In this document: one piece after another, positions 24,372 through 36,514 of the stretch
Numbering within the stretch: position 1 is the stretch's first letter
How the letters are laid out: every line of letters begins with the position of its first letter
Source of the DNA: Cavia porcellus
Lineage: Eukaryota > Chordata > Mammalia > Rodentia > Caviidae
Direction of reading: 5' to 3'
DNA length: 64,000 bases
Assembly: GCF_034190915.1 (NCBI RefSeq)
Contig: NW_026947484.1
Location: 79,369,982 to 79,433,981 of the forward strand
Made by a program: the position numbers and the translations under genes
Notes under the pieces: model-generated
What the model was told of the DNA's origin: nothing
What the model saw: only the letters and a program-made list of their open reading frames with translations
Database searches by the model: none

Positions 24372-26469
24372 AAAGAGTTGATGTAAGAATTTGACAGTAT
24401 ATGAGAGGACTGTATCTGACACACTGTGGACACAATAAATTTAATTTTCCTCTTCCATGTCCCAGAATTTTGTTTGGGCACTGTCTTCACCATTTCCACT
24501 GAAACCCAAATAAGAGTTCTCACATATTCCCTAGCAACCCATCAGCCTCAGGACACCAGCAATCCTTAACCAGAACCTGTACATATTTATCATTTTCTTA
24601 TCTTTACACTCAGCTCCATCCTACTTAAGGCTTTCTAGCGATATTCATCCTAGGGTTCCCTGGGCATCTCTGCCTCACAGTTATTCTGTACAATGAGTCA
24701 AGAGTTTATGTATTTATCAGAGATCTCTTTATTTTCCTCTACTTCATTTTTTACATCCTGGCTCTCTTCCTCAATAATGGTGAGTGTCTTATTTATTGCA
24801 ACTGTATACTGTAAGTCTATTTGACATTGAAAGTTGACTATTCTTCACACTTAAACTAAGAAAAGTAAAACATAATAGCCTAAAATAATGTTGATACAGG
24901 TTAGAAAAAATATCTGCTTAATTCTTCTTGAAAACTTACAGGTTATACATTAACCTGTCAGAGCCAATGATTATACGGACGCTTGATAAGCTTTAAAAAT
25001 ACTCCTTGTTTATTGAAATGATAGACAATAGAGTAAGACAGAATACGTGCCTAGCAAGACAGTGCAAAATCTGAATCATATGCTCTCAAATGGTCATCAG
25101 TACTACTAAGATTACAAATTCAAGCTTTAAAAAAAATTGCCTTATCTATCTGTAAATATTCCAAGTTAGTACATTCTCAATTCTAAAATCAGAAAGGCAA
25201 AATCTGTAATACAGAATGTTCAAAACAACAACAAAATCAGTTATGACTACCACCCAGATATTTTGACAATACTGAAAAGTCATTTTTTTCTTTTTTTGTT
25301 TGTCTCTTTCCTTAAGAAAGTATTGTTTATGAATCTTCTGTTGGAAACACAAATTTAAAATGCTTAGTGTTGCAAAAGAAAGCTTTATTTATCAGATAAA
25401 TAAGAGCTGCATGTGTTTCCATAGACTCTGCCTGATAATTTTTGTAATGGAGCATAAAGTCTTTCCAATATCCCAGAGTTAATCTCAACCTGTTTCAAAT
25501 TACTATGTTTTAACGTTTTAAATCAGGTTTTGTGGTCACAGACACACATACACGTGACACTGAAGACAGGCACATTTCTAAAAAACAACAAAAGAATAAT
25601 AAAATTTCCTAGAGTTTACCTTTAAAACTTCTTAGTAACAGTCCATTCAATTAACTGAGGCAAAAATTTACATTCTAACAAATTAAAAAAAAAACTGCTG
25701 GAATGACCTGATTTCCCATGGCTCAAGCTTTCTTTTTCTCACTATTTGGTTTTTAAAGAGCTTTAATTAAACCTGGAATTCATGTTTTGGTGTCTAATAT
25801 TATCTTTTTCTAAAAGGAACCTGCACTCATTGCAAAACAACCAATTCTAGAAGTATAGATAGTAGGAAGTAGACGAGCTGAATCTGAAGTACACTGTAGT
25901 ATCAGAAAGGAAAGTAATACAAAATCACAATGATATGTCAAAAAGATACAGAAAAGAGTTCTTAATGTGCAAAACTGAAACAATCTGAGCCATAAAATGG
26001 TACTGAATTATAATCCAATAATCATATAGTGTATGAATTTTCAGTTATACAAAAAAATAAATAAATAAATGGGGAGGCAAGACAAATCCTTTGTGCGTAA
26101 GTACTCGAAATTATTTATTTATATAACCCATCCTGAAAAGGTAGATCATAACTTCTCATGTAAATAGGGATCATAGAACATACAATATAGGAAGCATACA
26201 ATATGGAAAGGAGAGACAAATAACTTAATGTGGGAAAACCTGTTAACAGGAACTGCAAATACCATATATGAGAACTGTATGTTTTCTGTGAATCTAAATC
26301 TATTCTAAAATTAAGAAGTATACTTTTTAAAAAGATCGTCACTATCTTTGCTTTTCTAATATTTGTTTTCTAACTCACCTGCAGAAACCCTATCAAAACA
26401 ATTATTTTGAAGGTAGTGAGGATTCAACACAAGCCCCTTAGATTCAGCCGCATTCCCAGTTCTTTTTGT
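24372..26469. other. No gene recognised
   Basis: AT-rich sequence. The interval 24550-24870 is faintly L2-like but not safely assignable. A short (AAAT)n run sits near 26050. Confidence 0.35.
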
Positions 26470-26578
26470 ATTTTGAGCAAAGTTTAAGTTGTCCAGGCTG
26501 AACTCAAAATTAGCAGTCTTTCTGCCTCAGCTTCCCAAAGTGCTGGGATGACAGGTGTGTGCCACCATACCTGGCTCT
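26470..26578 (-). mobile_element. B1-like SINE, antisense, old
   Basis: 'taagttgtccaggctgaact', 'ctgcctcagcttcccaaagt', 'gctgggatgacaggtgtgtg' and 'ccaccatacctggct' form an antisense 7SL-type SINE. No internal duplication is visible, which fits an early B1. Confidence 0.88.
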
Positions 26579-27305
26579 TACTTTTAAATTATTAATTCCA
26601 CTTCAATTGTTTACTTTTTCACAGGACTATGAAATTGAAGGGTCAAGTGCAGTTCAGTAGAATGGAAAGAGAGGCATTGCTGTGCATCTGAGTTCTGCAT
26701 GTCACTTATATCAACAATGTTCTCTTCTGTAAAGTGGGAAAAGGCAGCTGAGAGTCTTGGATACCCAATGGGAAGAGGTGCTAATGATGATGGCTTATCT
26801 GTATTCTCAAATCTGAGTCTCTCATTTGTATTCAGCTGTAGTCTTTCCTACTTTGACCCATTCAGGCCTCAATCCAATCTGGTTACTTATACGTTATTTC
26901 TTTGGAATTGATCCTCAAATGTTACTTTAAAAACAAAAATCAATGTTAATATAACCTTTGGAGTAAAACTCAGAAATTAGATACAGTGATTGTCTCTGCA
27001 TAGTAGGGTAGGAGCCTAGAGTGTGAAAGAGATATGCTTTGCATTGCATTATTTGGCTATTTGCACTATTCTTACTATGTGTATGCCTTACATATTTAAA
27101 AACTCTTTATGATAGCAACAACAAAAGCTCCAATATTACTCAGCAATGATTCCAGTCTTTATATCTACAGTATGTTCTCTCTTTTAAATATTGTACCATA
27201 GCAAGAAGTATGGCTCTAGGAGATAGGGCTCCAGATTTCAAACAATTTTTGTACCAAATCAGCCATTTCAAACTGCCTGATCAGTCTTAGAATCAAAAAG
27301 ACTCA
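26579..27305. other. No gene recognised (possible MIR trace near 26650-26750)
   Basis: 'tctgtaaagtgggaaaaggc' near 26725 resembles the conserved MIR segment, but the match is short. Nothing else recognised. Confidence 0.3.
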
Positions 27306-27425
27306 AGATAGAATACAAACCTCTATTTATTATTTAACCTCACTAAACCAGCTTCTTCATCATAAAATTGGAATAACAGCACTCACAGCTCACAAGGCTG
27401 ATGGCAAGATTAATTAAACCTGTTA
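27306..27425 (+). mobile_element. MIR SINE
   Basis: 'tttaacctcactaaaccagc', 'ttcttcatcataaaattgga', 'ataacagcactcacagctca' and 'ggcaagattaattaaacctg' follow the MIR core order (…ttaacctctctgagcctcag…). Confidence 0.75.
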
Positions 27426-29049
27426 ACTCCCTACCCTAGGGGCTAGCCTAACTATTAGAAACATTACTAATGTAAGTGGAAGTCTATGATTCCCACTTAG
27501 ACATATCTTCTATTCTGCTAAAGCTCAGAAGCAATTTCCAAGTGAGGAAGCTCCTCAAGTGCAGCTGGTTTTTAGCAACTGTTATTCCTGATTTCCTTTA
27601 TGAAATAAGTATTTATCACTAAATGCAAGGGTTACAAGTATTTCTTCCTCAATCCAAATGTTCCAAAGTAACGGATATAAAAGTCATCACACATATTTAG
27701 AATTAAATCTTATGAACCAGACTGTAAAACAACCAAATTCTGACCAAGTTTGAAGCATACAAAAAACTACAATCTAATCTACTCTTTTTGGGGGTATTCT
27801 TCCAGAAGAATAGGTATGTTTAAAACTTTAAATTATATTTGCATCCTGGCTTCTTTCTCACTGTACTGAAAAATGGCATGTTGCATTTTACTTGGACACA
27901 CATTTTGAGACTAATGGTAACATTTAAATAACTTTAACAAAAATACATATAGGAGCAACATACCAAACCTTAGTTTGATGGCTACTTGAGTGGATTCTAT
28001 GTGCATTAATACTTGAATAAATACTGGTCCTGCACATATGCCTTCCTAACTCAATAGAAATAGTTCTTCCCTGTGTGTTTCAGAAAAGTAGTTATGCAAC
28101 ATATTTAATTCCAATTGTCATGTTATTTTAGATTTTTGAACCAAAGCGTTTCAAAAGCTAAAGGCATAGTTCTTAGAGGATTGTTTCTATTTTTGTAAGG
28201 CTTTACAACACACTAGAGCAGAAACAATGGTGTAGTATCAACATGCACTTTACCAAATGAAATACCTGAAACCTTTTATACTTTCTAGCTCTTTGTTTTA
28301 GGGTTTTGCCAAAACATTCCTTAAAACTGCTTCTTGTTTCTGAGATCATACATAAGGGGAAAAGGTCTGATTTTAAAACAGTTACTGAGTTACTACCAGA
28401 AAGCCAAAAAGCCATTATAAAATTTTAGATTGTCTCTGATAACTGAATGCTCTAGAACAACTAGGAAGAGGTATAAAAATCTAAGAATCACCTCTTCAAG
28501 TAGTTAAATCACCCAGTCTAATAATAGCCATTGTTGATGTTTTCTCAAGTATTCCTTTTTTTTTTTTAACGTAACAGCTTAGTCTGTAAGGAATTCACAT
28601 GTGTATCAGTTATCCAATACTGATGAAATCTATGAGAATAATGTTGTACAATTATACGAGGAATATAGAAATACTGCAATTTCACAAAAGCCACAAAGCT
28701 ACTTGGGGGCAAGACTTGGGGATTTAAAATCTAAGTCTTCTGCTGCAGGTTTTTTCCCTATTCACTGATCTCCAGAACAAAATTCCACTTCCTCTGACAG
28801 GTCTCACTTCTTTGAACATAACATCCCTGTCCATACGCCCATAATCATTCTTTAGATGACTTAAACACCTCTAACGTCAACCCCGGTGAGCTGACCACAC
28901 TACACCAGAAATACCATTCCAAATTTAAGACAGTCTTCCAAGACAAGCTAATGTTTTTCATTATTTCTAGATAACGACTAAACTTATTAATGAGATCTTC
29001 AAAGACTGAATGGCTTGCCTCTTCCTTTGGAGTGGATACTGCACCAAAC
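27426..29049. other. No gene recognised
   Basis: No named repeat and no coding signature. A T-run lies near 28556-28567. Confidence 0.4.
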
Positions 29050-29400
29050 TTTCTGTCTTTCAGAATAATGGTACTTCATCCCAAGGCCATTTTTGTCTAT
29101 TTTTACCTGCTTAATGCACTCTTCTTCACCTTAAGCAAGGCTTCTCTTCGTTTCCCTTAAATCAAATTTCCCTACTATATGCTGTTTCTCTCATGGTACC
29201 ATGTACCTCTACTTGACTGTTGTTATTATACTAGCTGTAATTTGTAAGTACAGTTCTTGTATTTATTTGATTAGTGTCTGCCTTCTTTACTAGACTGTCA
29301 TAAGAGTAAAGAGGTCAGTATTTCTACTTGTAATCTCTGTAACAGCCTCAATGTTTGGCACAATATTCAGATTCATAGTAGACAGTCAAAACATTCCCTT
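29050..29400 (+). mobile_element. L2 LINE 3' end
   Basis: 'tttactagactgtcataaga', 'taatctctgtaacagcctca', 'atgtttggcacaatattcag' and 'atagtagacagtcaaaacat' match the L2 3' terminus (…ctagactgtaagctc … tggcacatagtagg…). The upstream C/T-rich text is consistent with the preceding L2 segment. Confidence 0.65.
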
Positions 29401-29572
29401 ATAAACTGAATAGAAGTAGACTAATTCAGACTTTGAACATTTGAAAATTTTTGGCATTCTGATGTTTCTACACAAAACACACACAAAAATTAATTTTGAT
29501 AAGGAAATGATTCAGGTTCTTTGAAATATTCCTTTTCTGACAAAATTTCTGGATTCTTTTTAAACTCTAAAA

Positions 29573-29670
29573 GCAAGGCAGTATAGGTATACTTCACTGG
29601 GAAGCACTTGCCTTGCATACATGAGGCTCTAGACTTAATCCCTCAAACACACACACACACACACACCTAG
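29573..29670 (+). mobile_element. Old ID-like SINE with (AC)n tail
   Basis: 'cactgggaagcacttgcctt', 'gcatacatgaggctctagac' and 'ttaatccctcaa' resemble a diverged ID/dID body. The tail has become an (AC)11-type microsatellite at 29646-29667. Confidence 0.65.
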
Positions 29671-29743
29671 AAGGCATATATGAACACTGTGGTTTCTTAT
29701 TAGTACACAGAGACTGTACTTCTATTGAGACAGTCTACAGATG

Positions 29744-30100
29744 TGTGTTAGTCTATCAACGCTACTATAACAGCATATGTGAGCCTGGGAATTTTATAAA
29801 GAAATTTATTTCTCATAGTTCTGGAGGCTGGGAAGTCCAAGATCAAGGCACTGAGAGATCAGTTATCTGGTGAGGGATCTATCCATCAGCAGAAGAAAGG
29901 CTGCATGCTCACATGGTAGAAGGTAGAGGGGAAAGCTACAGAATGCTGTGAAACCTCTTTTATGATTCACTTAATCCTACCCAGGAAAAAAGAGCACTTG
30001 TGACCTCATGATCTCTTAGAGACTCTACACTTTAATGTCATTATTCTGGCCAATACATCTTAACACTAAATTTTGTCGAACACACATTTAGATAATAGTA
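29744..30100 (-). mobile_element. MaLR LTR (MLT1-like), antisense
   Basis: Antisense LTR of the ERVL-MaLR group: 'tgtgttagtctatcaacgct', 'gggaattttataaagaaatt', 'tctcatagttctggaggctg', 'ctgcatgctcacatggtaga' and 'gacctcatgatctcttagag' in canonical order. It is the donor of a 29-bp segment found again at 30448-30476. The right end is approximate. Confidence 0.88.
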
Positions 30101-30426
30101 ATACGGGAATGGCAGTGATACTTATCAATTACTAGGTCTCTTCATACAAAATGCTCTTAAAATGTGTTTCTTCACTAGTGTGATAATTTGAAAAATTTAT
30201 ATGCATGCAGAATTTAACATCAGCAACTATCACAAACTACCTTAGTTTCAGCCCAGCATTTCAGATGACTAAGTTTCTTTTCAATCTTGATTCACTCACC
30301 CAACCTATTATCTTTAGCTCCCAACTTTCAATGATAGGCCAGTGTCACAAACCTGTTTAATCCGAGTCAATAATAAAAATAAATAATAGAATGAAAAGCC
30401 ATGTCATGGCATAGAAATACCCCTTT

Positions 30427-30503
30427 CCATTCATTGATTGATTTCAATGGAGGCTGGGAAGTCCAAGATCAAGGCAATCAAGCCATTCATTGATTGATTT
30501 CAA
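30427..30503. repeat. 21-bp direct repeat enclosing a 29-bp copy of LTR sequence
   Basis: The 21-bp unit starting CCATTCATTGATTGA occurs at 30427-30447 and again, identical, at 30483-30503. Between them, 30448-30476 is identical over 29 bp to 29822-29850 of the antisense MaLR LTR, followed by a six-base filler (30477-30482). This is a templated insertion with flanking duplication. See findings. Confidence 0.95.
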
Positions 30504-31299
30504 CCAACTACAAATCCACCTGGACTAATTTAACCACCCTATTTCATGAAAATATCATGAGACACTGTCTCTAAAACCTTGATAGAGTAAGCTTATTTCA
30601 CCTACAATACAAAAAAATTTTTCACAACTTTTACAAGCCACTTCTTTATAAGCCCATGTGACATCCAGAGGACCACTTCCTTTACAGGTAAGTCCTCACA
30701 AACCATCTTGCTAATTAAGAAAATTCTCAAGTACTGAGAAAAACTCCACTAATCTTTAAATTGTGAAAAACCACTTTTTCCTTTCTGTTCTTTTTGAAAG
30801 TCAAAACAGTATCTACAAGGTGATTAGTCTTTTGGCATCTCTGGAGCTTACCATAACTGTTCAAAGAGCATGAAGCCACTCATACCTGCAAGTCATTTAC
30901 TACTAGAGCATCTCCTACTTGACAGCATCAAAATGCTCCCACTATTGTTTCACCTTCCTTAACTTAAACTCTCTGGGCCACTGTTAGTCTCCTTCCCATA
31001 TTTTAATAGTTTTCTTTAGACAGGTTGAAACCAACCCAGGCATCCCATTTCTCTGCTTTGACTCTAATGTCTAATACTCTACCATTTGTCTTAAGTTGTA
31101 TTTTTTCATGATGTGAATGTATTATATTGTGGTACTTAGTTCTTTCTAAGCCTCAATTCATTTCAGGATTCAGCCTCCTTTGTGACATTCTCTTAGTTTT
31201 ACACACTGCTTTTTATTTATGTGTTAACCTTTCTCATGATATTTCCTATGTTTATACTGTCAGTATTTCACACAGTTCATTCTTACAATGTTTTACTGG
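30504..31299. other. No gene recognised
   Basis: Non-coding, no named repeat. Confidence 0.4.
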
Positions 31300-31795
31300 T
31301 TGCCACAAAGTAGAACAAAAGATATAATGATGCGTAAGACCTAGTTCCTTTCTTCAAGGAAGCCAGAGAAAGATGTAGATTAGGAAGCAAAAACATAGTC
31401 TTCTATATTACCAATATAAAAATAAGTGTTCTGTAAACAGAAAACAGAAAAATTAGCTCAAGAATGAAATAGTTGCTGAAGTCTTCATCAGGGAAATGAC
31501 ATTTGCGTTGAGCTGCGGGGAAGCAGTCATTAGAAGACTGGACGTTATCTTGGGAACAACAAGCGCAAAGACATGACTGCATGAAAAAGTACACAGTTTT
31601 CATAGAAGAGTGGCTGACTTCTTGTGGCTGCCATTTAAATTGCATGGAGAGTAGCTGCAAGTGATGGCCTAAATATATGCAGCCAGTTATAGAAAGGATT
31701 TGTAATCTGAATGTCTAATGCACAGGATAAATAAAAAGAAACAGATACAGAATGCTCTGCAGCTACTAGAAGTAGTGAAGAAGATGGACAATTCT
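31300..31795 (-). mobile_element. L2 LINE fragment, antisense
   Basis: 'tttcttcaaggaagccagag', 'gtcttcatcagggaaatgac', 'atttgcgttgagctgcgggg' and 'ggaacaacaagcgcaaagac' are in the order of the antisense L2 3' half (…ggtgacatttgagctgag … ggaacagcatgtgcaaagg…). No intact frame. Confidence 0.55.
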
Positions 31796-31818
31796 GAAAT
31801 AAATAAATAAATAAATAA
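31796..31818. repeat. (AAAT)n microsatellite
   Basis: Five to six AAAT units at the edge of the L2 fragment. Confidence 0.9.
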
Positions 31819-32984
31819 GGCCTAGAGTATAATACTAGCAATGAAAATTAAAAATACATGAACACTCTGAATATGTGTGCAAACAAAATAAAATCTACAC
31901 GTTTTACCATAAAATACACAAAAAGATGCATGTGAAATACTTTAGAACAGTTATTCATACAGTAGAAACTAATGGTGGGGAGAAATGGGAACAAAAGGAG
32001 TATTTTAAGAAAGTATACACTCAAAAAGACTGTGACACTTTCCTGTGTGCAACAAGGGTTTCAGAGTGTGGGAATGGCAATATCTATTTTGATTTTTAAG
32101 AAGAAAGTTTGAAGGATATAACCATATTGCTATAATTTTGTCTAGAGTTGTAGAACGTGGATTAATTGCCCTTTTCTGCATGTGCTCAGTAGATCTTTAT
32201 CATTCTATTAAGAAAAGGCTAAACTGTCTCAAAAGTGAGATGAGTGAGAAGTTATGATAACACGTGAAAATGAGGAGGAAGCCTTAAAGGTAATAATAGA
32301 AATGAAAATAGCATCTTAAAACATAAATCTAATTACATACCAAATTATTGTAAACAACTCTGTACAATAATCCTAAACTAAAATGCTAAAGGTCTGTTCC
32401 TCTATCTTACATGTAAGCCAAAGAAGAGCAATGAAAAATTAAAACAAATCTTCAGTGAGTATGTCCTGCAAACTCAAAGCATGGATCTCTGTATAAAATT
32501 ATACAAGCCCTAACACTTCAGATGAATCTTGCATTATACCAAGAACAGCTTCATCTGTACAAACAGACTTGTCTGCAGAACTGTAACTCAACACTACAAG
32601 CAACGAGCCAACATTTTTAAATTTCATGAAGCTCTAGTGCCAGGTGACAAATGTTTGCTGTGATATGATTTATGCAACACATTGCATGTAGTTATCTTAG
32701 AATCAAAGAAATTTTACCAAAGGGTTCTCATTCAGATAAATAGGAGTGATTTCTATCCCAACCACATCTGTGAAAAGTGAAAGACACACATGGTAAATTC
32801 CAGATGAAGATACTACCAATTAAATTCTCAGAATTAAGAACTGAAAACATAAAACTGGCACTCTTACCCATGGGCACTATTCAATCTGAAATATATTACT
32901 TTTTACTGGGACCCAAAAAAGCTAACTAAAATGCAACTGCAATAAAAATAAATTTTAGAGATAAAAACTTTTTAGTTTAGATCT
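31819..32984. other. No gene recognised
   Basis: AT-rich non-coding sequence. A 74-codon frame near 31875 shows no domain. Confidence 0.4.
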
Positions 32985-33346
32985 AAAATGTGTCCAAAAA
33001 CATTTGTCTTTAGAACATGATTAGGTCATAGGGGCACCAGACTCATACGGATTCATCTGTTGATGGGTTCAGTAGCTAAATGTGTTGTTAGGAGGTAGGG
33101 TCTGATCAGAGGCCCATCCCTACGTCATGCTTCTGGAGAGTGTATCTCCCTCCCTAGCTCTCCCACCTTCTCCTGCTGCTTCCTGGTTTTCATGGGTTGA
33201 GAAGTTTTCCTCCACCACACTCCTCAGCCATCCTTTTTCTGCCCTGGAGCCAGGCAAATATAAACTGAAGCTGCAAAAAGCCTCTACACCTTTTAAGTGG
33301 TGAATGTCAGGTATTTTGTTCCAGTAACAAGAAAGTACCTAAGACA
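32985..33346 (+). mobile_element. MaLR-type LTR
   Basis: Plus-strand LTR: 'gaacatgattaggtcatagg', 'ggattcatctgttgatgggt', 'ggaggtagggtctgatcaga', 'cctccaccacactcctcagc', 'gcaaatataaactgaagctg' and 'gtcaggtattttgttccagt', ending in AAGACA. The order matches rodent/mammalian MaLR LTRs. The left end is uncertain and no internal region is attached. Confidence 0.75.
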
Positions 33347-35507
33347 GATAATAAATTATAAATTAAGTAATACATAATATAATTAGCAATAGTTATTTAT
33401 GTAACCTTACATTTTCATAGATCCATTATGTGGACCAGTTTTTTGTTCTGGTTTCCCTTTTTTGGTCTGTTCTTCAATAATTTGATAGAGCTTCTTTTTC
33501 TTCCCATTCTTCTCATCAGGTGTCACATTAGCTCCTAGTCCCCCATCCCTAACACCTCATCCCTAACACCATTCTACTAAGTGTAAGTTATATTCTGATA
33601 GGTAGGCCACTATACAATTTTGTAAGTATGTTAACTAAAGAAAGTAATCTGTTATCTACCGGTAGTGTGATTAAGGGTAATAATAGTTCTATATTCAGGA
33701 AAAATATCTTTAAATAACTATATAGTAATATGACAAAGGGAACAAAGTTTCACTGAAACAACTTCTCAATTTCAGGAGACAGTTACTTATCAAAGAATTC
33801 CCATCTGAGATCTTCTTTTGCTCTATGCTGGCTTAAACTCAACTTATGTATGAAGCCATGCAATCATCAGCTTTGTTATATGTCCTATACCAAACAGGAC
33901 AATAGAAGGGATAGAATGAAAAAAATCTAAAAGTTACATCAAATACTAACAAAACACATTAAATCTATCCTGGCCTCTAAAAATTATACTAAAATGTCAA
34001 ATGTTATTATAATGAGATGCAAATTAATTCAGCACCAATTTATGCTGAGAACTTAATGGCTTGAAGTGAAGAACAAATACTGTTGCACCTCAGTATTCAT
34101 GTGTATGAAACTAAGTAATCTAATATTAACAACATCACACAATAGACTTAGCATTGCTAGAATAAAATCTTTGTCAATAAAGCAGTCATCATTCTGATAC
34201 CTAGTTTTCCAAATCTTGTATATTCAAGTAAGATAAATTAACACTTTAAAAACCCCAAAATATAACTTTCAATGCTTAATTTTATTTTTTTTTTAACATT
34301 ATAGTTGAAATTCACAAACTAAGTTGTCAATGAAATCTTTTTCATGTCACTTGGTCACTTCATTATTATACACCTTAAGTGAGACAGAATTTCACAGAAC
34401 TTCATAAAGATACCTTTAGAGCTCTTCCTTCCTCTACACTTAGGAAGAATACAAGGAATAAAATTTTCAAACAATATTCTGCATTAATTATATTAAGACA
34501 CACTAATTGTAAGGTACACATGCCCACTTTCAAAACAAAGGCTACAAAACTTTTTTGTACTTCTTACTATTCTTTTGACATTTCCAAATAAACATGCTTC
34601 TATTCATACAGTGGAGTACATAATACTTCTTTAGGTGATAAGATTTAATCAGTTTCTTAACAAACAACATATTTTTACTGTATGTGTAACAACAAACTAC
34701 AACTATCATTTCAATATCATTTGTATCATATTCATACTTTGTTATAATTAATCAGTTTTACTTGTCAGATGACAACATAAAATTTACCACTTCTCAGTGT
34801 TACGATGCCCATCCCTAACATTTACCATTTTCTTTCTTTTCATTAATATTTACTTAAAATACATATTATAGGCAGTAGTTTCACTGCTGCTTTCACAAAG
34901 TAATTTGTAATACGACATTTTATGTCATTCCATATAATAAATAAATGCAAATGCAACTCATGGAGTAGATACTTCACAAAACATAACCAAACAAAATATC
35001 AATGATATACTTAATGATTTAGTTACACCTTTTGACTCATAGATTATATCATTATGTAGGCGGTATTTACTGCAAAGTAAGCACTTAACAGATCTGCACA
35101 GGAGAGAACATTCAAAATCATGAATGTTTTAAAACGGAAACTGAAAGAAGAGTCTTAACAAATCTTCTTTTATATAATTGAAATTGTCCAGGTAGTTTTA
35201 AATTTTAATTATTCCAATAAAAGCTATATAGTACTTATCAAAGCAGAAACATGCTAGGAGAATTATATGGCATAAAGCACTCAGGTGGTTCACATTCAAA
35301 ACTACACAGACAAAATAAAAAGTATTTACATAGCTCTTGGTAAAGTTAAAATTCTATATTCTTAAATATGCAAAAAGAACTACAGACTTTTTCATACCAA
35401 AGTAGAAATTGGGTTTTATGTTCAGCACCTAATTATAGCTCACCATTTTTACTCATTTTATACAATTTCCCAACCTTCCAAGCAATCTGAACAAATACTA
35501 TCTCAGA
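33347..35507. other. No gene recognised
   Basis: About 2.2 kb of AT-rich sequence. It contains a short CATCCCTAACACC tandem near 33542-33571. No named transposon. Confidence 0.4.
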
Positions 35508-35567
35508 CAATAAACAGCACTTGTCATCCTCTGAAAGTTTTCAGAGGATGACAAGTGCTGTTTATTG
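35508..35567. repeat. Perfect 29-bp inverted repeat with 2-nt spacer
   Basis: The left arm 35508-35536 and right arm 35539-35567 are exact reverse complements (29 of 29). They are separated by two bases (GT at 35537-35538). Base pairing stops abruptly on both outer sides (A at 35507 against C at 35568). There is no match to SINE, LTR or MITE termini and no TSD. This suggests a local template-switch event rather than a transposon. Confidence 0.98.
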
Positions 35568-36514
35568 CAAGGATGCTATGGAGATAGCTACAATGGTTTT
35601 AATATCAACACATAAAATGGCATGTAATGGAGTTAAATTGGTGGCTGAGCAACTGGAATAGACCTTCCAGTCTTCAGATCTAAGAAGATACAATTTAATG
35701 ACTATTACTCTTTTTAGAATAGTTTGTTGCTGGAAAGAAATTTGATTAGAACAATATTCTTGTGCTACATCAACATCTTTCTTAATTCAGAGCAACATAA
35801 AAATTACCACGAACAAATCTGTTACGTTGATGAATGTATAAAGACTGCCCAAAATGTTTAAGATAGAAAATTATTAATTTTCATATTGACTTTTACACAT
35901 ATCTCATAGGCCCACTTGCATAAGGTATTTTTATTTTGTTTTGATTTTTGTTTTATTTTATTTTGTTTTGATTTTTGGTATAAACATTTGGAGAACATCT
36001 GCAAAGTATTACTTTTATCACATATTAAAATACTTATTTCAGTTCTGAGAAATAAGAATGGCACAAGTAAACTTCTGTATTTCCCAATTCATATTAGTAT
36101 TTACTTTTTCTGTTAATAAAAGAGGGGGAATATTCCGTGGCTTATTTTTCTAAGACCAGCATTAATCCAATTTAAGAAAAAAAATATGACAAACATACAA
36201 TGTACTACACACAAATTATCTTTCCAGAAAAGACACTAAAATATCTGGTAAAAGTGCTAACAACACAAACCAAGCGAGACAGTAGACAGACAGACAGACA
36301 GATAGATATAGATGATCTCAGTATTCAAGGTTGCTTTATCACTCAATGAAGAGTACTAACTACTTAACTTCAATCAGAATATAAATGAAAAAAATAACTA
36401 AAAAGATGGAATTTTTATATTGTGTTGAATATAACACATATATATTGTTATATATATGTGAATTCTCCATATAGTCTGGATAAAGGCCTTTTGTTAAGAG
36501 ACGTAGCTTGTTTA
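35568..36514. other. No gene recognised; simple repeats only
   Basis: Contains an imperfect TTTTGTTTTGATTTTTG tandem at 35935-35980 and a (GACA)n/(GATA)n run at about 36286-36314. No coding signal. Confidence 0.5.

Noticed and set aside
29646..29667. CRISPR-like or regulatory short tandem array at the (AC)n tract
   Set aside because: Simple dinucleotide tail of an old SINE. There is no repeat-spacer structure anywhere in the window.
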